DNA of 64,000 bases. It comes from Nereocystis luetkeana (taxonomy: Eukaryota; Sar; Phaeophyceae; Laminariales; Laminariaceae). Position numbers and translations under genes: made by a program. The stretch spans positions 7,431,290 through 7,495,289 of the forward strand of contig JARUPZ010000029.1 in the NCBI GenBank assembly GCA_031213475.1, given 5' to 3'. The notes below the pieces were generated by a model. The model saw only the letters and a program-made list of their open reading frames with translations, had not been told where the DNA came from and searched no databases. Positions 19,310-30,700 of this stretch are shown in pieces (within the stretch, counting starts at the first letter, position 1; every line of letters starts with the position of its first letter).

Positions 19310-19390
19310 TGGCTTGTTCTGGCGGCTTGTGGCTTGTTCTGGCCTGGTGGTTTGTGGCTTGTTCTGGCGGCTTGTGGCATGGCGTACGAC
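19310..19390 (+). repeat. GGCTTGTTCTGGC tandem repeat
   Basis: Four to five diverged GGCTTGTTCTGGCGGCTTGTG units. Confidence 0.7.
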
Positions 19391-19535
19391 GCATGCATGT
19401 AGGTATGCCGTGGGGGGGTGGACGGCCGGCGCTCTGGGGCTAGTGGGTCCGAGCACTCCCGCTCGAAAGGTATTTTGGTGGTAGTTTTCGTGTCGGAGGT
19501 GTGGGCGTGTGTTCGGAGCGATGGTGTCATAAATG

Positions 19536-19581
19536 AGGACCCTTTAGGACCCTTTAGGACCCTTTAGGACCCTTTAGGGGC
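19536..19581 (+). repeat. 11-bp tandem repeat GGACCCTTTA
   Basis: Four perfect head-to-tail copies of AGGACCCTTTA. Confidence 0.9.
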
Positions 19582-19802
19582 CGGTTGATGTACGAGCCTA
19601 ATGGTAATAGCGTGTTGAAACAAATCATGGAGGTGGGGGGGGCTTGCGTCCGTCTACCACTACCTCCATGACGGTAAGTCCTCTTTATCCCATTTTGTAG
19701 TCTCGGCGGAAGGGGCCATTTTTGTTTTTTCACCATATGTCTTCGTGCGTGCGCAGGTGGGATAGATACCAGGCCTTTAATACATTAGTGAAAAGAGGCC
19801 GG

Positions 19803-19836
19803 TGTTTTGTTTGTTTGTTTGTTTGTTTGTTTGTTT
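19803..19836 (+). repeat. (TTTG)n microsatellite
   Basis: Eight GTTT units. Confidence 0.95.
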
Positions 19837-19942
19837 CTCTCTCAGTTCTGTGTCAGTTTCTTTTTTTTGTGGTAGCCTGCTGGGCGAGACGTTTGTGGTT
19901 TGCCCAGCATAGCGCCTTGCACGCAAGTTGTGGGCTCTGCAG

Positions 19943-22423
19943 GTACGTGACGGCCGACCCCAAGATGTATCATCCAGGTTTGCACATTCATAATATAACG
20001 GGGGGTCATAGTTAATGGGACCTATGGTATACATAAAAACCTATATATTTAACCATTTTTACTAAGAATATTTGGTCCTATTAACTATGGTCCCCCGTAA
20101 TAGTTATCGACAAGAACTCGCGCAGCAGGCTATTTGCGTGTGTCGTCAGCTTGTGTTCGTTGGGGGAGGTGATAACTTTCGAAAAAAGAAGGGCAATGAA
20201 AAACAATCCTTATTTCCTTCTGTTAAGAGGTCGGTCGCGTATTTCTTTAAGTACACATCATGCTCGGACTCATCAATTGTCGTTAGGATCAACCGACTCA
20301 TCGAAGGGCTGTACCTCGTACGATGTTGGTGTGTCTCAGGTTTCGTAATTCTTTCGGACGAACTGCTATTACGGGGGACCATAGTTAACAGGACCAAACA
20401 TTGTTATTAATAGTAAAAATGGTGCAATATATAGATTTTTATGTATAGCATCGGTCCTATTAACTATGGTCCCCCGTAATAAATCCAAATTTTTAAAAAC
20501 CCCACCATCGAGGCGGAGAGGCCCCTTACAATCCCGGTATACCAGGGTATAACTCGCACGTTCGTACACCAGTCCCAGGCATTAGATTTGTTTTGCGCTC
20601 CACGTCATAAAAAACTGGCCCAGTCACAGCTAGTAGTAGTAGTACAGTAGTGCTCCCGTGCATGTCGATCACACATTCCCAGGGCTAACTGGCGCCATGC
20701 TACGCCCGCGAAAGGGGGGTGTGCGTGGAGGGGAGGGGTGGGAGGTATATACATATCGGATTGGAGGGCTAGCTCGTCGTTGCGTGCGTGCGTTCGTTCG
20801 TGTCGGTTTAGATTGCTTTTGGCGTTAGACCCCGCGTGCCCGCCTTCAAGCTTTTTTTTTTTTTGTGGGCTGCTCAGAATCCGCTACCAAAGTGAGTGGT
20901 GCACATTCTCGAACAGACAAGACTACCAACAGATAGATCATCTACAGATCATTCCCACTTCTTGATGATGTGGATAAATCGGAGACATATACACAGAGTC
21001 CTGATCTGTTGTGATCTACATACAGTGGCTCGCGCTTCCGGGGGGGAGGAGTAAATAAAATCTGCATGAATCTTACCAAGGTGGGGTGGATATTTTCTTG
21101 AAGCACAGATCCCGTACAACGTTTTCCTAACGGCAGGATATGTAAAAGGGTCTATAGATGATCTTCACTACATACAGTGCATCGTGACCTGTCCGGCGGG
21201 TGGAATGTTGGCGGAGGGCGAGCGATTTACGGCAGTATTAGTGCGAGGAACGATGCGAGTCGTGCCAGGCTGCGAGCGAATTGCGTTGCACAGCTTCCTT
21301 CCTTACAGGAGGTATCGAATTACCCCCCGACCCCCTAACCCTGCCGGGCTGCTATCCATATCCCGGTCCCTCAGGTGGTTGCGTCTACCCTCGAATGTTG
21401 AAAGCGTGAGTTCCTGGAGTTCGAATCCCACAGTGCTGAGCTGGTGAAGATATTTGCGAAACATCGGCGGGGGGGGGAAGCAACTGCCAAGGGGACCTAT
21501 TTTACGGGGCACCGATGAGTAAATAGGACCTACGGTACACAAAAAAACTATATAATTCCGTATTTATTCATATTAATACCTATTATTACCAACATAATTT
21601 ATCTGGTCCTTTTTACTATGGTCCCCCCGTAATAGCGTGGGCAAGAGTCGCAGATTAGGGGAGAGAAAATAGGGCTGAAGTCTTCTCGCGATGAAAAAAA
21701 AGCAAGGCACTACTGCTGCATCAGCTAGCAGCAGCAAGAGTAGCAGGGAGGGGGAGGGAGGGAGGAGGGCCTGTTGCTTGCCCCCGGATCTGAGTTACAA
21801 CTGCGAGGGCGAGCGGCGAAAATATGGGCGAATAAAATGAATGGGACGGAAAAAAATGCCAAAAATGCAGTACGAGGTGGTTGGTCCCTGTACGGTGCCG
21901 GTATGCGCCAGCCAACAATAATATCGAAACTTCGTGTAGCGGCAACGGGCATTATATACTCCGCACACTGCCACGTTGGTTGGGGGTCCCGCCTGCGGTG
22001 CCGCCAAGAGATTCCACAGGCACCACGGAGGCACCACGCACTGCAAACAGAAAATAATATGTACCTGTGGCCGGTGCTCAGACGTCGTTGATGTCGTTTC
22101 CTTTTTGTCCCGCAGGGGCTTTGTTTGTCGTGTGTTTCATCGACCAGCCATCCGACACCTCATGGCTTATTGTCTACACCAGCACCAACAACAGGTGGGG
22201 CCCTAGCCCCTACCATGAAGCTTTCCCTGTCTCTTTCCTACCCCGCTCTGCCTTGCCGCGTTATCCATACTGTACTCCGTACAGAACTACGTACGGTGGA
22301 GCTGAACCCAAAGCCTGTGCTCTCGAGGCCCCTCTCGTCTTCTCCCAAGCAAATAGAGATCGGGTAATACAATTATGTTGTCTGGTGTACAGCAATGAAG
22401 TATGGCGCCTAAATCGCCTCTGA
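19943..22423 (+). CDS. Weak candidate small gene, 2-3 exons, unknown function
   Basis: Exon 19943-19977 (TGCAG acceptor, CAG/GTTTGC donor) encodes YVTADPKMYHP. The next candidate, 22116-22194 (pyrimidine-rich acceptor CCTTTTTGTCCCGCAG, donor CAG/GTGGGG), is phase-compatible and encodes ALFVVCFIDQPSDTS and WLIVYTSTNNR. A third possible exon from 22286 keeps the frame to a stop at 22421-22423. The candidate exons look protein-like, but the upstream exon is not found: joining to the only good donor nearby (19676, CATGACG/GTAAGT) brings in a stop. It may be an incomplete gene, a decayed one, or chance. Confidence 0.25.
19996..20100 (-). mobile_element. M1 MITE
   Basis: 105 bp; left end TAACGGGGGG. 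Confidence 0.9.
20369..20479 (+). mobile_element. M1 MITE with a 6-bp TTAATA insertion
   Basis: 111 bp. Where other copies read TTGTTAGTAAAA, this copy reads TTGTTATTAATAGTAAAA, giving TATTAATA at 20405-20412. That is TA + TTAA + TA. Confidence 0.92.
21502..21632 (-). mobile_element. M1 MITE, diverged and expanded
   Basis: 131 bp; extra AT-rich sequence in the centre includes TATTAATA (21571-21578). Confidence 0.8.
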
Positions 22424-22436
22424 CCCCCCCCCCCCG

Positions 22437-22500
22437 CTCAAGATGCCCATACAACTACGGTCATGCATGATAATGAGTACACCCCCCCCTCCCCCCCCCC
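22437..22500 (+). repeat. PCT element, 3' end only
   Basis: Short piece, GCCCATACAACTACGGTCATGC to GAGTACACC plus C tail. Confidence 0.75.
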
Positions 22501-22501
22501 T

Positions 22502-22660
22502 CGACAACTCGCCCAACCCCCCTTCGTGCAACCAATGCCTGCCTGGTGGGTGAAAACCAGACGTGCTCCATCCCGGCACTGTAGGGGTGCGGACGTCCAT
22601 GTTCGTACGACTACGGCCATCCATGACATGGGTACCCCCCCCTCTCCCCCCCCCTCCTCC
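22502..22660 (+). repeat. PCT element, 3' part
   Basis: CCAATGCCTGCCTGG to CATCCATGACATGGGTACCCCCCC. Confidence 0.8.
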
Positions 22661-22791
22661 CCCTCCTTGGACGGTAACGGATTCCATTCGCGCGCTGTAT
22701 CCTCGGGTCATGCGTGCTCGTCGTACGCACAGCAACATCAACAAGAACAGCAACCAACTACTGCTACACCGCCTACCCTGGTACCGACCGC

Positions 22792-22814
22792 AGCAGCAGC
22801 AGCAGCAGCAGCAC
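22792..22814 (+). repeat. (CAG)n microsatellite
   Basis: Seven CAG/AGC units. Confidence 0.9.
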
Positions 22815-23639
22815 GTGTGGGTTTCATTTATTTCCCCGTCGACGAAAACAACTGGAACATACGCGAGCGGTGCCAAATAATCACTCCCCCAACCACCTCT
22901 TCGTATACGTACATACGTCAACGCGCACCCCTGTAGGGTCGCGCTAGGTAAACGCCTTACCAAGCAAAACTCGAGAATGTTTGCATCGCGTGTGCCGTTT
23001 CTCGAGTGTATACCATATACATACACGTACGTTTGGTACGTAAGGCCCATCAAATTCGGCAGGGCTATACGAAACCTCTCTCCCATGCCATGTGCCGGGG
23101 TGCATGTATGTGGCGCGTAGGGAGATCTATCAAAATTCGGCAGCTATACGACCCCCCTCCCCCACGTTACGCCCCACCAATCGGCCAGCACGTGTATATT
23201 TATAGCACTCACACAGGAACATCAAAGAATACATATATAATAAGCACGTCGTATATACGTGTGGCACGCATCATATGAAAGCACACACTATTTTTTCCCC
23301 TCCGCTCCCGTTTGAGTGGCAACCCTTCATCATCCCCAAATCACCCCCCCCCCCCCTCCCCCCCTGAAAACGCCAAATACACGGCGAAACCCTACTACTC
23401 TGCAGTAGGCGCGTGACTTCCTTCACCCTCCAGAAGGCGTACTGTACTGTCAACGTGGCTTTCAATGTCGTACTGTTGTGAGCTACCGTATAAGTTTATG
23501 GAGTGTTGTTGTACTGCTGACGTGTGATTTTATGAAACACTTGCCAAGCTCGCAAATATCTGGGATTGGAACTCCCGTTCGTATCGTACGGCCGGCACGG
23601 CATCTCGTCACACCCCGACGCCATATACGCATCCTTCGG

Positions 23640-24275
23640 TTAGCACCCGGTGATGCAATCACACAACCTTCTGCAGCACTGGCAGCTGGTACTGTTCGTA
23701 CTCGAGGCGCAGAAGGAAGAAAAGAGCACGATCAGCAGCAGCAGCAGCAGCAGGAGCAGCAGCCACCCCACCCCACCCCACGCCGTGCGTCGCGATCTCT
23801 CATCCATCCACCCCGACCTGAAAAAAAAAGGAGAAACATGTCCAACCGCCTCCACAATCCCCACCGAAACCCTGACGGCAAAAAAAAAAACACGCTACGT
23901 GTCCCCCAAGGCTCGAGACCGACGCAAGCGCACCACCACGAACAGAGAGCACCAACGTAGCCATTACAAAGACCTACTCGAGTAACACCGGTTCAGCAAA
24001 CGCGCCGGACACAGACATTGATCTCGCCCCCCCCCCCCCCCCCCCCCCCGCCCCCCCTTGCCCCACGTGCGCATATAACCCCCCCCCCCTCCACGGCTCC
24101 GCGCTAGGTTACGCGTTGGAACTCCCAGGGGCAATCGGGCAGAGCTCATGAAACAAAGAAATATGAAACAAAAAGTGAACGAACGAATAGATTCATGAAA
24201 TGAAGCAACAGCGGTACATTCATATACAGCGAGCCGCTGTCATCAAAACAACACGAAAACACTAACAAAACAATG
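23640..24275. other. Low-complexity intergenic stretch
   Basis: (CAG)n at 23733-23760, CCACCCCA units, A runs, then a long C run at 24027-24050 with neighbours. Open frames on both strands are compositional. No gene recognised. Confidence 0.5.
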
Positions 24276-24604
24276 TAGGCAACGGTTGTCCGGCCGGGGA
24301 GCGGGGGGGGCTGTTGAGCCCCCCCCTCCCTCCCTCCCCCCCCCCCCCCCCCTCTCCGCTTGCAGGGGGGGAATCCCAGACACTACGCACTCAATCTCCG
24401 CAAAAATTCTGCAATTCCTATATCGACATCAGACACGGATGGCGTCGTGCGGCGCATCCTGCCGCCCAAGGGTGCCTCCACTACCTGGCAGTATGCCCAA
24501 CCATCGTGTAGGTTCTGATACACGTATCAAGTGGTACGCTGCTGTACGTACTCTGGGGGTACCCATGTACCAACAAAAAAAAATGGTTGTAAACACTCCG
24601 GCCG

Positions 24605-24920
24605 GCACGATACCCGGGTACCCTGAGAGTACATATACCCCGGTACCCCCAGAGTACATACACCCGGGTACCCAGAGAGTACTTACACCCAGGTACCCCC
24701 AGAGTACATACACCCGGGTACCCTCAGAGTACCCGGGTACCCCCAGAGCGATATACCCGGGTACCCTCAGAGTGTATATACCCGGGTACCCCCCCCAGAG
24801 CACATATACCCGGGTACCCTCAGAGTTTACATACCCGGGTACCCCCAGAGTGTACATACCCGGGTACCCCCAGAGTGTACATACCCGGGTACCCCCAAAA
24901 CATACTACTCCCAGAGCACA
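24605..24920 (+). repeat. Second CCCGGGTACC minisatellite array
   Basis: About 12 copies of the same ~24-bp unit as at 12776-13165 (ATACCCGGGTACCCCCAGAGT), more variable in length. The open frames here (GYPQS, RVPSEY) are repeat artefacts. Confidence 0.93.
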
Positions 24921-25603
24921 CATGTTTTATTTATTTATTTTCCATGCCATCTACTATCTTCGCCCCTCTGTTCTCTGTCCTCCCTATTAATGGTCGTGAC
25001 TCAGAAACCGGAGTCACACAGCAGGCTTTTCTCCCACTACGGTTCTTGCCTCGGAAGGCATTTTTATCGCGAGGGGACTTCAGCCTGTTCTCCCCTCGTC
25101 GACTCCTAACAGCACCCAACACATAAAACCCTACCGAATCACCCTTGATGCCGGCATATTTTTTTCCCCCCGAGAGTAGCTTTCTTTCCTGTTTCACCTC
25201 TACTCAGCTCGGCTTCGTCCAAAAAGCGTTGAAGGCGGCGAGAGCATCATACACCTGTCAGACTCTATACCTCCCCCCCCCTCCAAACCCTTTGATTCCG
25301 TCTCTGCCTTCCCCCGAACGCGGCTACGCCGTTTGTGTGTGCTTTCGCTCGAACAATAGCTAGCGGTAGGCGCGTGCGGAAAGCAGCGGAACGCGGGCGT
25401 CCGCGAGGTTGTCGCGGTGGCTCATCTCCACAGAGGCCTCATCCGATACCATATAGTCGCTGTTTAAGGTGGCGGTGCCCGAAGTGGCCTGGCGGAAAAA
25501 AAAAAAAAGGACCGGGGGGGGGGGGGGGGGTGAATATTAACACCAAACAACAAATTCGTGTTTTTAATGTTTTGTTTTTAGGAAAGGGGGGGGGGGGGGG
25601 GGG

Positions 25604-25660
25604 GGGCACTCATGTCACGCATGGCCGTAGTCGCATGACCATTGACCCTCGCGTCCCTAC
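25604..25660 (-). repeat. PCT element, 3' end
   Basis: G run (25586-25606), then ACTCATGTCACGCATGGCCG and GACCCTCGCGTCCCTACA, minus orientation. Confidence 0.75.
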
Positions 25661-25668
25661 AGCGAAGC

Positions 25669-26340
25669 GGGGGGGGGGGGGGGGGGGGTACTCGATCTCA
25701 TGCATGGCCGTACTGTAGTCGTATGACCATAGGCCCTCGCATCCCTACAATGCCGGTACGGGGGACGTCGGGTTTTCACCGACCAGGCAGACATTGCTTG
25801 CACCAAGCGCGAAGCGCCGTGAGGTGTTGGGCGAGTCGCACGAAGGGTGAGCTGCATCCTACTATTACGGGGGACCTTAGTTAATAGGACCAAATATTGT
25901 CAGTAAGAATGGTCAAATATATACCTGGTAGGTTTTTAAGTATAACATAGGTCCTATTAACTATGGTCCCCCGTAATAACAACCGCCTTTGAGACGGGTT
26001 ATCTTGCACATGGGTGACAGCGTAAATTATACCTGGTATGATTTATTTTCTGGTGTGGTCACTTCCAGAGGCAGGAATGGGAGTACTGTGTAACTGCCCC
26101 TTGGGTGCCTCACCATAAACACTACGTGGTACGTGATACGATCATCCCCCTTGTGCGGAGTAAAAGGTTCTCCCCGCACGAGAAAACAAATCTCAACTCG
26201 ACCGCCAGCCGTGGTGACCGCCAAAACAAAACAAGAATAAAACGGTACTCTGGTTAACTAGCTGACGCAGTGAGAGGCGTGTTTAACAGCGTCGCAGCCA
26301 ACCGGCGCCAACACAACCTATTTATATAATACATATATAG
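25669..26340 (-). repeat. PCT element, full length, minus strand, split by M1
   Basis: Starts with a G run, then GTACTCGATCTCATGCATGG; runs through all family blocks in reverse to GCCAACCGGCGCCAACACAACC and a TATATA stretch. An M1 copy (25865-25976) interrupts it at AGGATGCAG, so the M1 arrived later. Carries TACCTGGTA at 26030. Confidence 0.85.
25865..25976 (+). mobile_element. M1 MITE with 7-bp TACCTGGTA-type insertion
   Basis: 112 bp; motif at 25922-25930 at the same internal TA as in the copy at 17208. Confidence 0.92.
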
Positions 26341-26374
26341 ACCAGGCATATAATACGGGGGCCGAAGAAACCTA

Positions 26375-26479
26375 TTACGGGGAACCATACTTGATAGGAC
26401 CTACGGTACACACAAAAACCAATATGTTTCCCTATCTTTACCAACAATAGTTGGTCCTATTAACCATGGTCCCCCGTAA
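26375..26479 (-). mobile_element. M1 MITE, older subfamily
   Basis: 105 bp, left end TTACGGGGAACC. A short half-end, TAATACGGGGGCC, lies 25 bp upstream (26350-26362). Confidence 0.88.
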
Positions 26480-26691
26480 CAGTACGCACGATCAAAGCAT
26501 CACACCCATTCCTGAGCTTCGACGCAATCCCCGACCACACCAGACCCACCAACCCCGATTCAATTTCTATATATGTATTCGTACAAGGTGCGCCGTGTGT
26601 CAGTTCAACCATCTTGTAAAAACGTGAGAAGTATTAATAGTACACAACCATTGTGGGAGTATCCAAGCCATTACCGCGGACGCGTGAGATG

Positions 26692-27658
26692 TCACTCCCT
26701 TCGTTTTCGAGGCGGAGCGCAACGCACCTGGAAACGTCCGCTCGGAACCGCCTCGGCTTGACGCGCGCCCACTGACTTTCGGCTTCGCTGACGCGTCCAG
26801 CTGCGCTTCGTCGGCACCGACGTCGATGGTGTTTCCTGCGCCTGCTGCAGCAATGAAGGTAACCACACGAAGCAACGACAACGAATAAGAACCCCAATTC
26901 GAACCCACTTCACACCGCAACCCTAACACAACCCGATGCATCCCAACCCGACCGAAGCCTTATCCGACACAACCCGACACAACCAAACCCATCCCAACCC
27001 AACCCAAAACGACACAACCCCAAGACGTTCGTTGTGGAAGAGATGTGGCACGAGAGGCTAGAATTAGACGCGGTCACTTACACCTTTTCAGGAGCTCTCA
27101 CACCGCCAAATAGCCAAATAGTAGATTAGTGCATTGACTCTGGACCGCCGTCCGTCACAGGTATAAACGTCCGCCTCCAGACCACGACAAATCCAACCCA
27201 GCCCAACCCAACCCAGCGCAACTCCAATTACACCCCATTCTACCCTGCATCCCACCCTACCCCCAACCCAGCCCACCTCACCCCTACCCAACCAACGCAA
27301 CCCAACCTATCTCGACCCAACCTATCTCGACCCACCCTACCATACCCCCCAGCCCAACCGGGCCCACCCGACCCCAATTAACCAAAGCAATATCGCCTCC
27401 TAACAACAACAACAACAACAACAACAAACCTGCTGAGACTCCCAGGTCTTTTCATCGCGCCATTCCTTGAGCGCCTTCGTCAGGTCCCAATTGTTCGCCT
27501 CAAGATAGTACTTGGCCTCCGATGTGCCCAGCCGAGAAGACACGCTAAAGCTCTGGAGCAGCTCGGGCTCGGTGAGCGGCTGCTGCCCGATAGTGTCCTG
27601 TTTAGGCTGAACGGTAGTGGTGGGAGAAAGTGGGGTTGGGTGGGGGGATGGTAAGGGT

Positions 27659-27700
<42 letters not shown>

Positions 27701-30700
27701 GTACTCGATAGGAGATGTGTACTCGATTTCATGCATGCTTACAATCCCGGGACGGAGCATGTCGGGTTTTCACCGACCAGGCAGACATTGCTTGCACCAA
27801 GCGCGAAGCGCCGTGAGGTGTTTGGCGAGTCGCATGAAGGGTCAGCCGCATGCATTCTACTAAGAACCGTTCATGAGGCGGACTTTAATATGGATTACAG
27901 CTTCAATGAGTTGATTTAATTTCCGGTGTAGGCATGTCCAGAGACAACAATGGGAGTACTATGTAACTGCCTCTTGGGGGGGCGGGGGGGTCGCATTACA
28001 GCTGGCCCATTACAAGACCAACCGGTCCAAGGCCCTAGCAGAGGTAAGACCAGGTAAAATCGGCGCGTCACGAGGGGAAAAAAAAACACTACTCGTACTT
28101 GGGAATAGTATGGGGATATTGTTTTCAGTAGCAAAAGGTAACACCACTGCCGTAACTCATATCCGCAGTCAATTTACGGGAGAACCAAAATGTAAAGACC
28201 GCTTAGTATTCATGTTCATGTATGAACGGTCTCTATATTTCCGGCCAGGTGGTAGGGGGGGGAATGCCTGATTTTAGGGTCCATCGAGTATGAACGGTCT
28301 CTATATTTCCGGCCGGGTGGTAGGGGGGGGAACGCCTGATTTTAGGGTCCATCGTGTGGGTTCCGATGACAACATACCGCTCTGTTCCCGAATATACTAA
28401 CTGTAGTTCGGAATACAGCATATCACTCTATCCCCGAATATATTTCCGATTACAACATAACACACCACTCGGTCCCCGAATTTAGTTCCGATTACAACAT
28501 GACACACCACTCTGTCCCCGAATATACTGTAGTACCGAATACAACATACCAATCTGTCCCCGAACATAGTTCCGATTACAACATAACACACCACGCTGTC
28601 CCCGAATTGAGTCCCCGTTACAGCTCACTTGTAACACGCCACTCTGTCCCCGCATACAATTCCGAACACAGCATGACTACACCACTCTGTCCCCGCATAC
28701 AATTCCGAACACAGCATGACTACACCACTCTGTCCCCGCATACAATTCCGAACACAGCATGACTACACTCTGTCCCCGCATACAATTCCGAACACAGCAT
28801 GACTACACCACTCTGTCCCCGCATACAATTCCGAACACAGCATGACTACACCACTCTGTCCCCGAGTATACTGTAGTTCCGACTGCAACATACCACTCTG
28901 TCCCCGAATATGGTTCCGATTACAACATAACACACAACTCTGTCCCCGAATATAGTTCCGACTGTTACGGGGGGGGCATAGTCAATAGGACCTACGGTAT
29001 ACATAAAAACCTATACCAGGTATATTTGACCATTTTTACCGACAATATTTGATCGTACTAACTATGGTCCCCCGTAAGACAACATGACTCCGTAATACAA
29101 CATGCCTACAACACTCTGTTATACTATTACGGGGGGCCACAGTTAACAGGACCAAATGTTGTTAGTAAAAATGGTTAAACATATAGGTTTTTATGTATAC
29201 CATAGGTCCTGTTAACTATGGTCCCCCGTAATATTAATACTGCTTACTCCACGACTCCGTCGTCTTGTGACGGGAGCCCTAACAGTCCAACAGCGCAGCG
29301 CCCTGGAGATGAAAAATACCCCAGGAAACAAAACACACACTACTCAAGGCACGGGCGGGGTACACCTCACACCTCAAACAAAGGTGAAATGAGCATACCA
29401 AATACATGCGTGGTACGACTTCTAGGTAGGCGGTGGAGGTGGGGGGGGGGGGGGGGGGGGGGGTACTCGATAGGAGAGATGTACTCGATCTCATGCCTGG
29501 CCGTAGTCCTATGACCATAGACCCTCGCATCCCGGATAGGAGATGGGAGATGGGAGGGGAGGAGCGTGGCGCGGGTGGACTGGCGGAGGCTGAGACACCG
29601 CCTCTGATTTGAGTCTAACCCTAGTTCCGTAGGAAACCGAAAAGCCTCCTAAAAGGCAATAATCCCAGGTACCTGGCATACGCTACGCCGGACGCTAGGC
29701 CGCAGGCCGTCACACAACGCCGCACGCACGCTTAGGCCAGCGCGCTAGCAACCCTGCCCTCAAAACCGTGCGGTCGCCATCTACAGCTCAACTAAAACCC
29801 AATAAAGCTCCCGGCGCTCATACACCACATACAGTCCAGATAGATGATACAGCTCCCGCAGAGCACACCATGTTGAGAAAAAAAAAAAACATCAGCTGTG
29901 AGATCGAGAATTACGTCGAAACTCATCAAAACATGTCATACAAATCCTACAGCGCATACAAATCCTACAGCGCATACAACTCATACAGCGCATACAACGA
30001 AAGGGCGGGCGCGCTGTCTACATACAAAGCCGAGGAAATCACCCACGTGCTGTCTGACTGCGTGCTCACCTCTTGGCCTGCAGCGAATCTGTTGGGGACG
30101 ATCAGGGAGTCGCACATCCGGAAGTGGTTTCCCACGAAACCGTTCAGGCGCCGCACCTCGCGATCCTTAACCTGACGACAGCAATTCGAATGTTGATTCA
30201 ATGGTCCCATCGCTGTTTTAGTGACTCTTATTACGGCTGTTATTTTGGTACCGTAGTTGTTCTTGTGACTGCCATATCGACTTTTATTTGTGGTTTGTCA
30301 TCGCGATGGCTGCTGGGACACGAAGCCGTTCAGACGCCTTCGCGTGGCGATGTAATCTTCGGCTGTGGTGGTCTTTCTGCTGTCGCTGTGATCGTTCTGT
30401 GGCTCTTATTCCCACTATTATCGCTGTCTGTACTGCTGTTGATGCTGCTGTTGCTGCTACCAATAGTGTTACTGTTCAGTCGCCGTCGCCGTGCTTGGTG
30501 TTGTTACAACTGCCGCTCATGCTGCTCTTTAGGCTCTCGTCATAGCTTTAACCGACTGCAGTTGTGACCATGGTTATGTTGTTGCTGTGATACTGCCACT
30601 GGCTGTCGTCTTCGCTGCTGCTGCTGCTGCTGCTGCTGCCACTGCTACTGTTGCACCAGACCGTTCAGTCGCCGCCGCACCTCGCGAGCCTTGACCTGGC

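Noticed and set aside
21330..21445. tRNA-like T-loop (GTTCGAATCCCA) near 21417
   Set aside because: The T stem does not pair and no matching acceptor or D arm was found upstream.
24286..24990. 234-residue plus-strand frame
   Set aside because: Mostly the second GGGTACC array plus a C-rich start; low-complexity artefact.
28370..28965. CRISPR-like regular repeats
   Set aside because: Whole units repeat without unique spacers, inside a eukaryotic intron; ordinary tandem repeat. The same applies to the 24-bp and 30-bp arrays.
30073..30567. 164-residue hydrophobic plus-strand frame resembling a membrane protein
   Set aside because: Built on CTG/TTG repeats, and its first part is antisense to LysM exon 3, which has better support.
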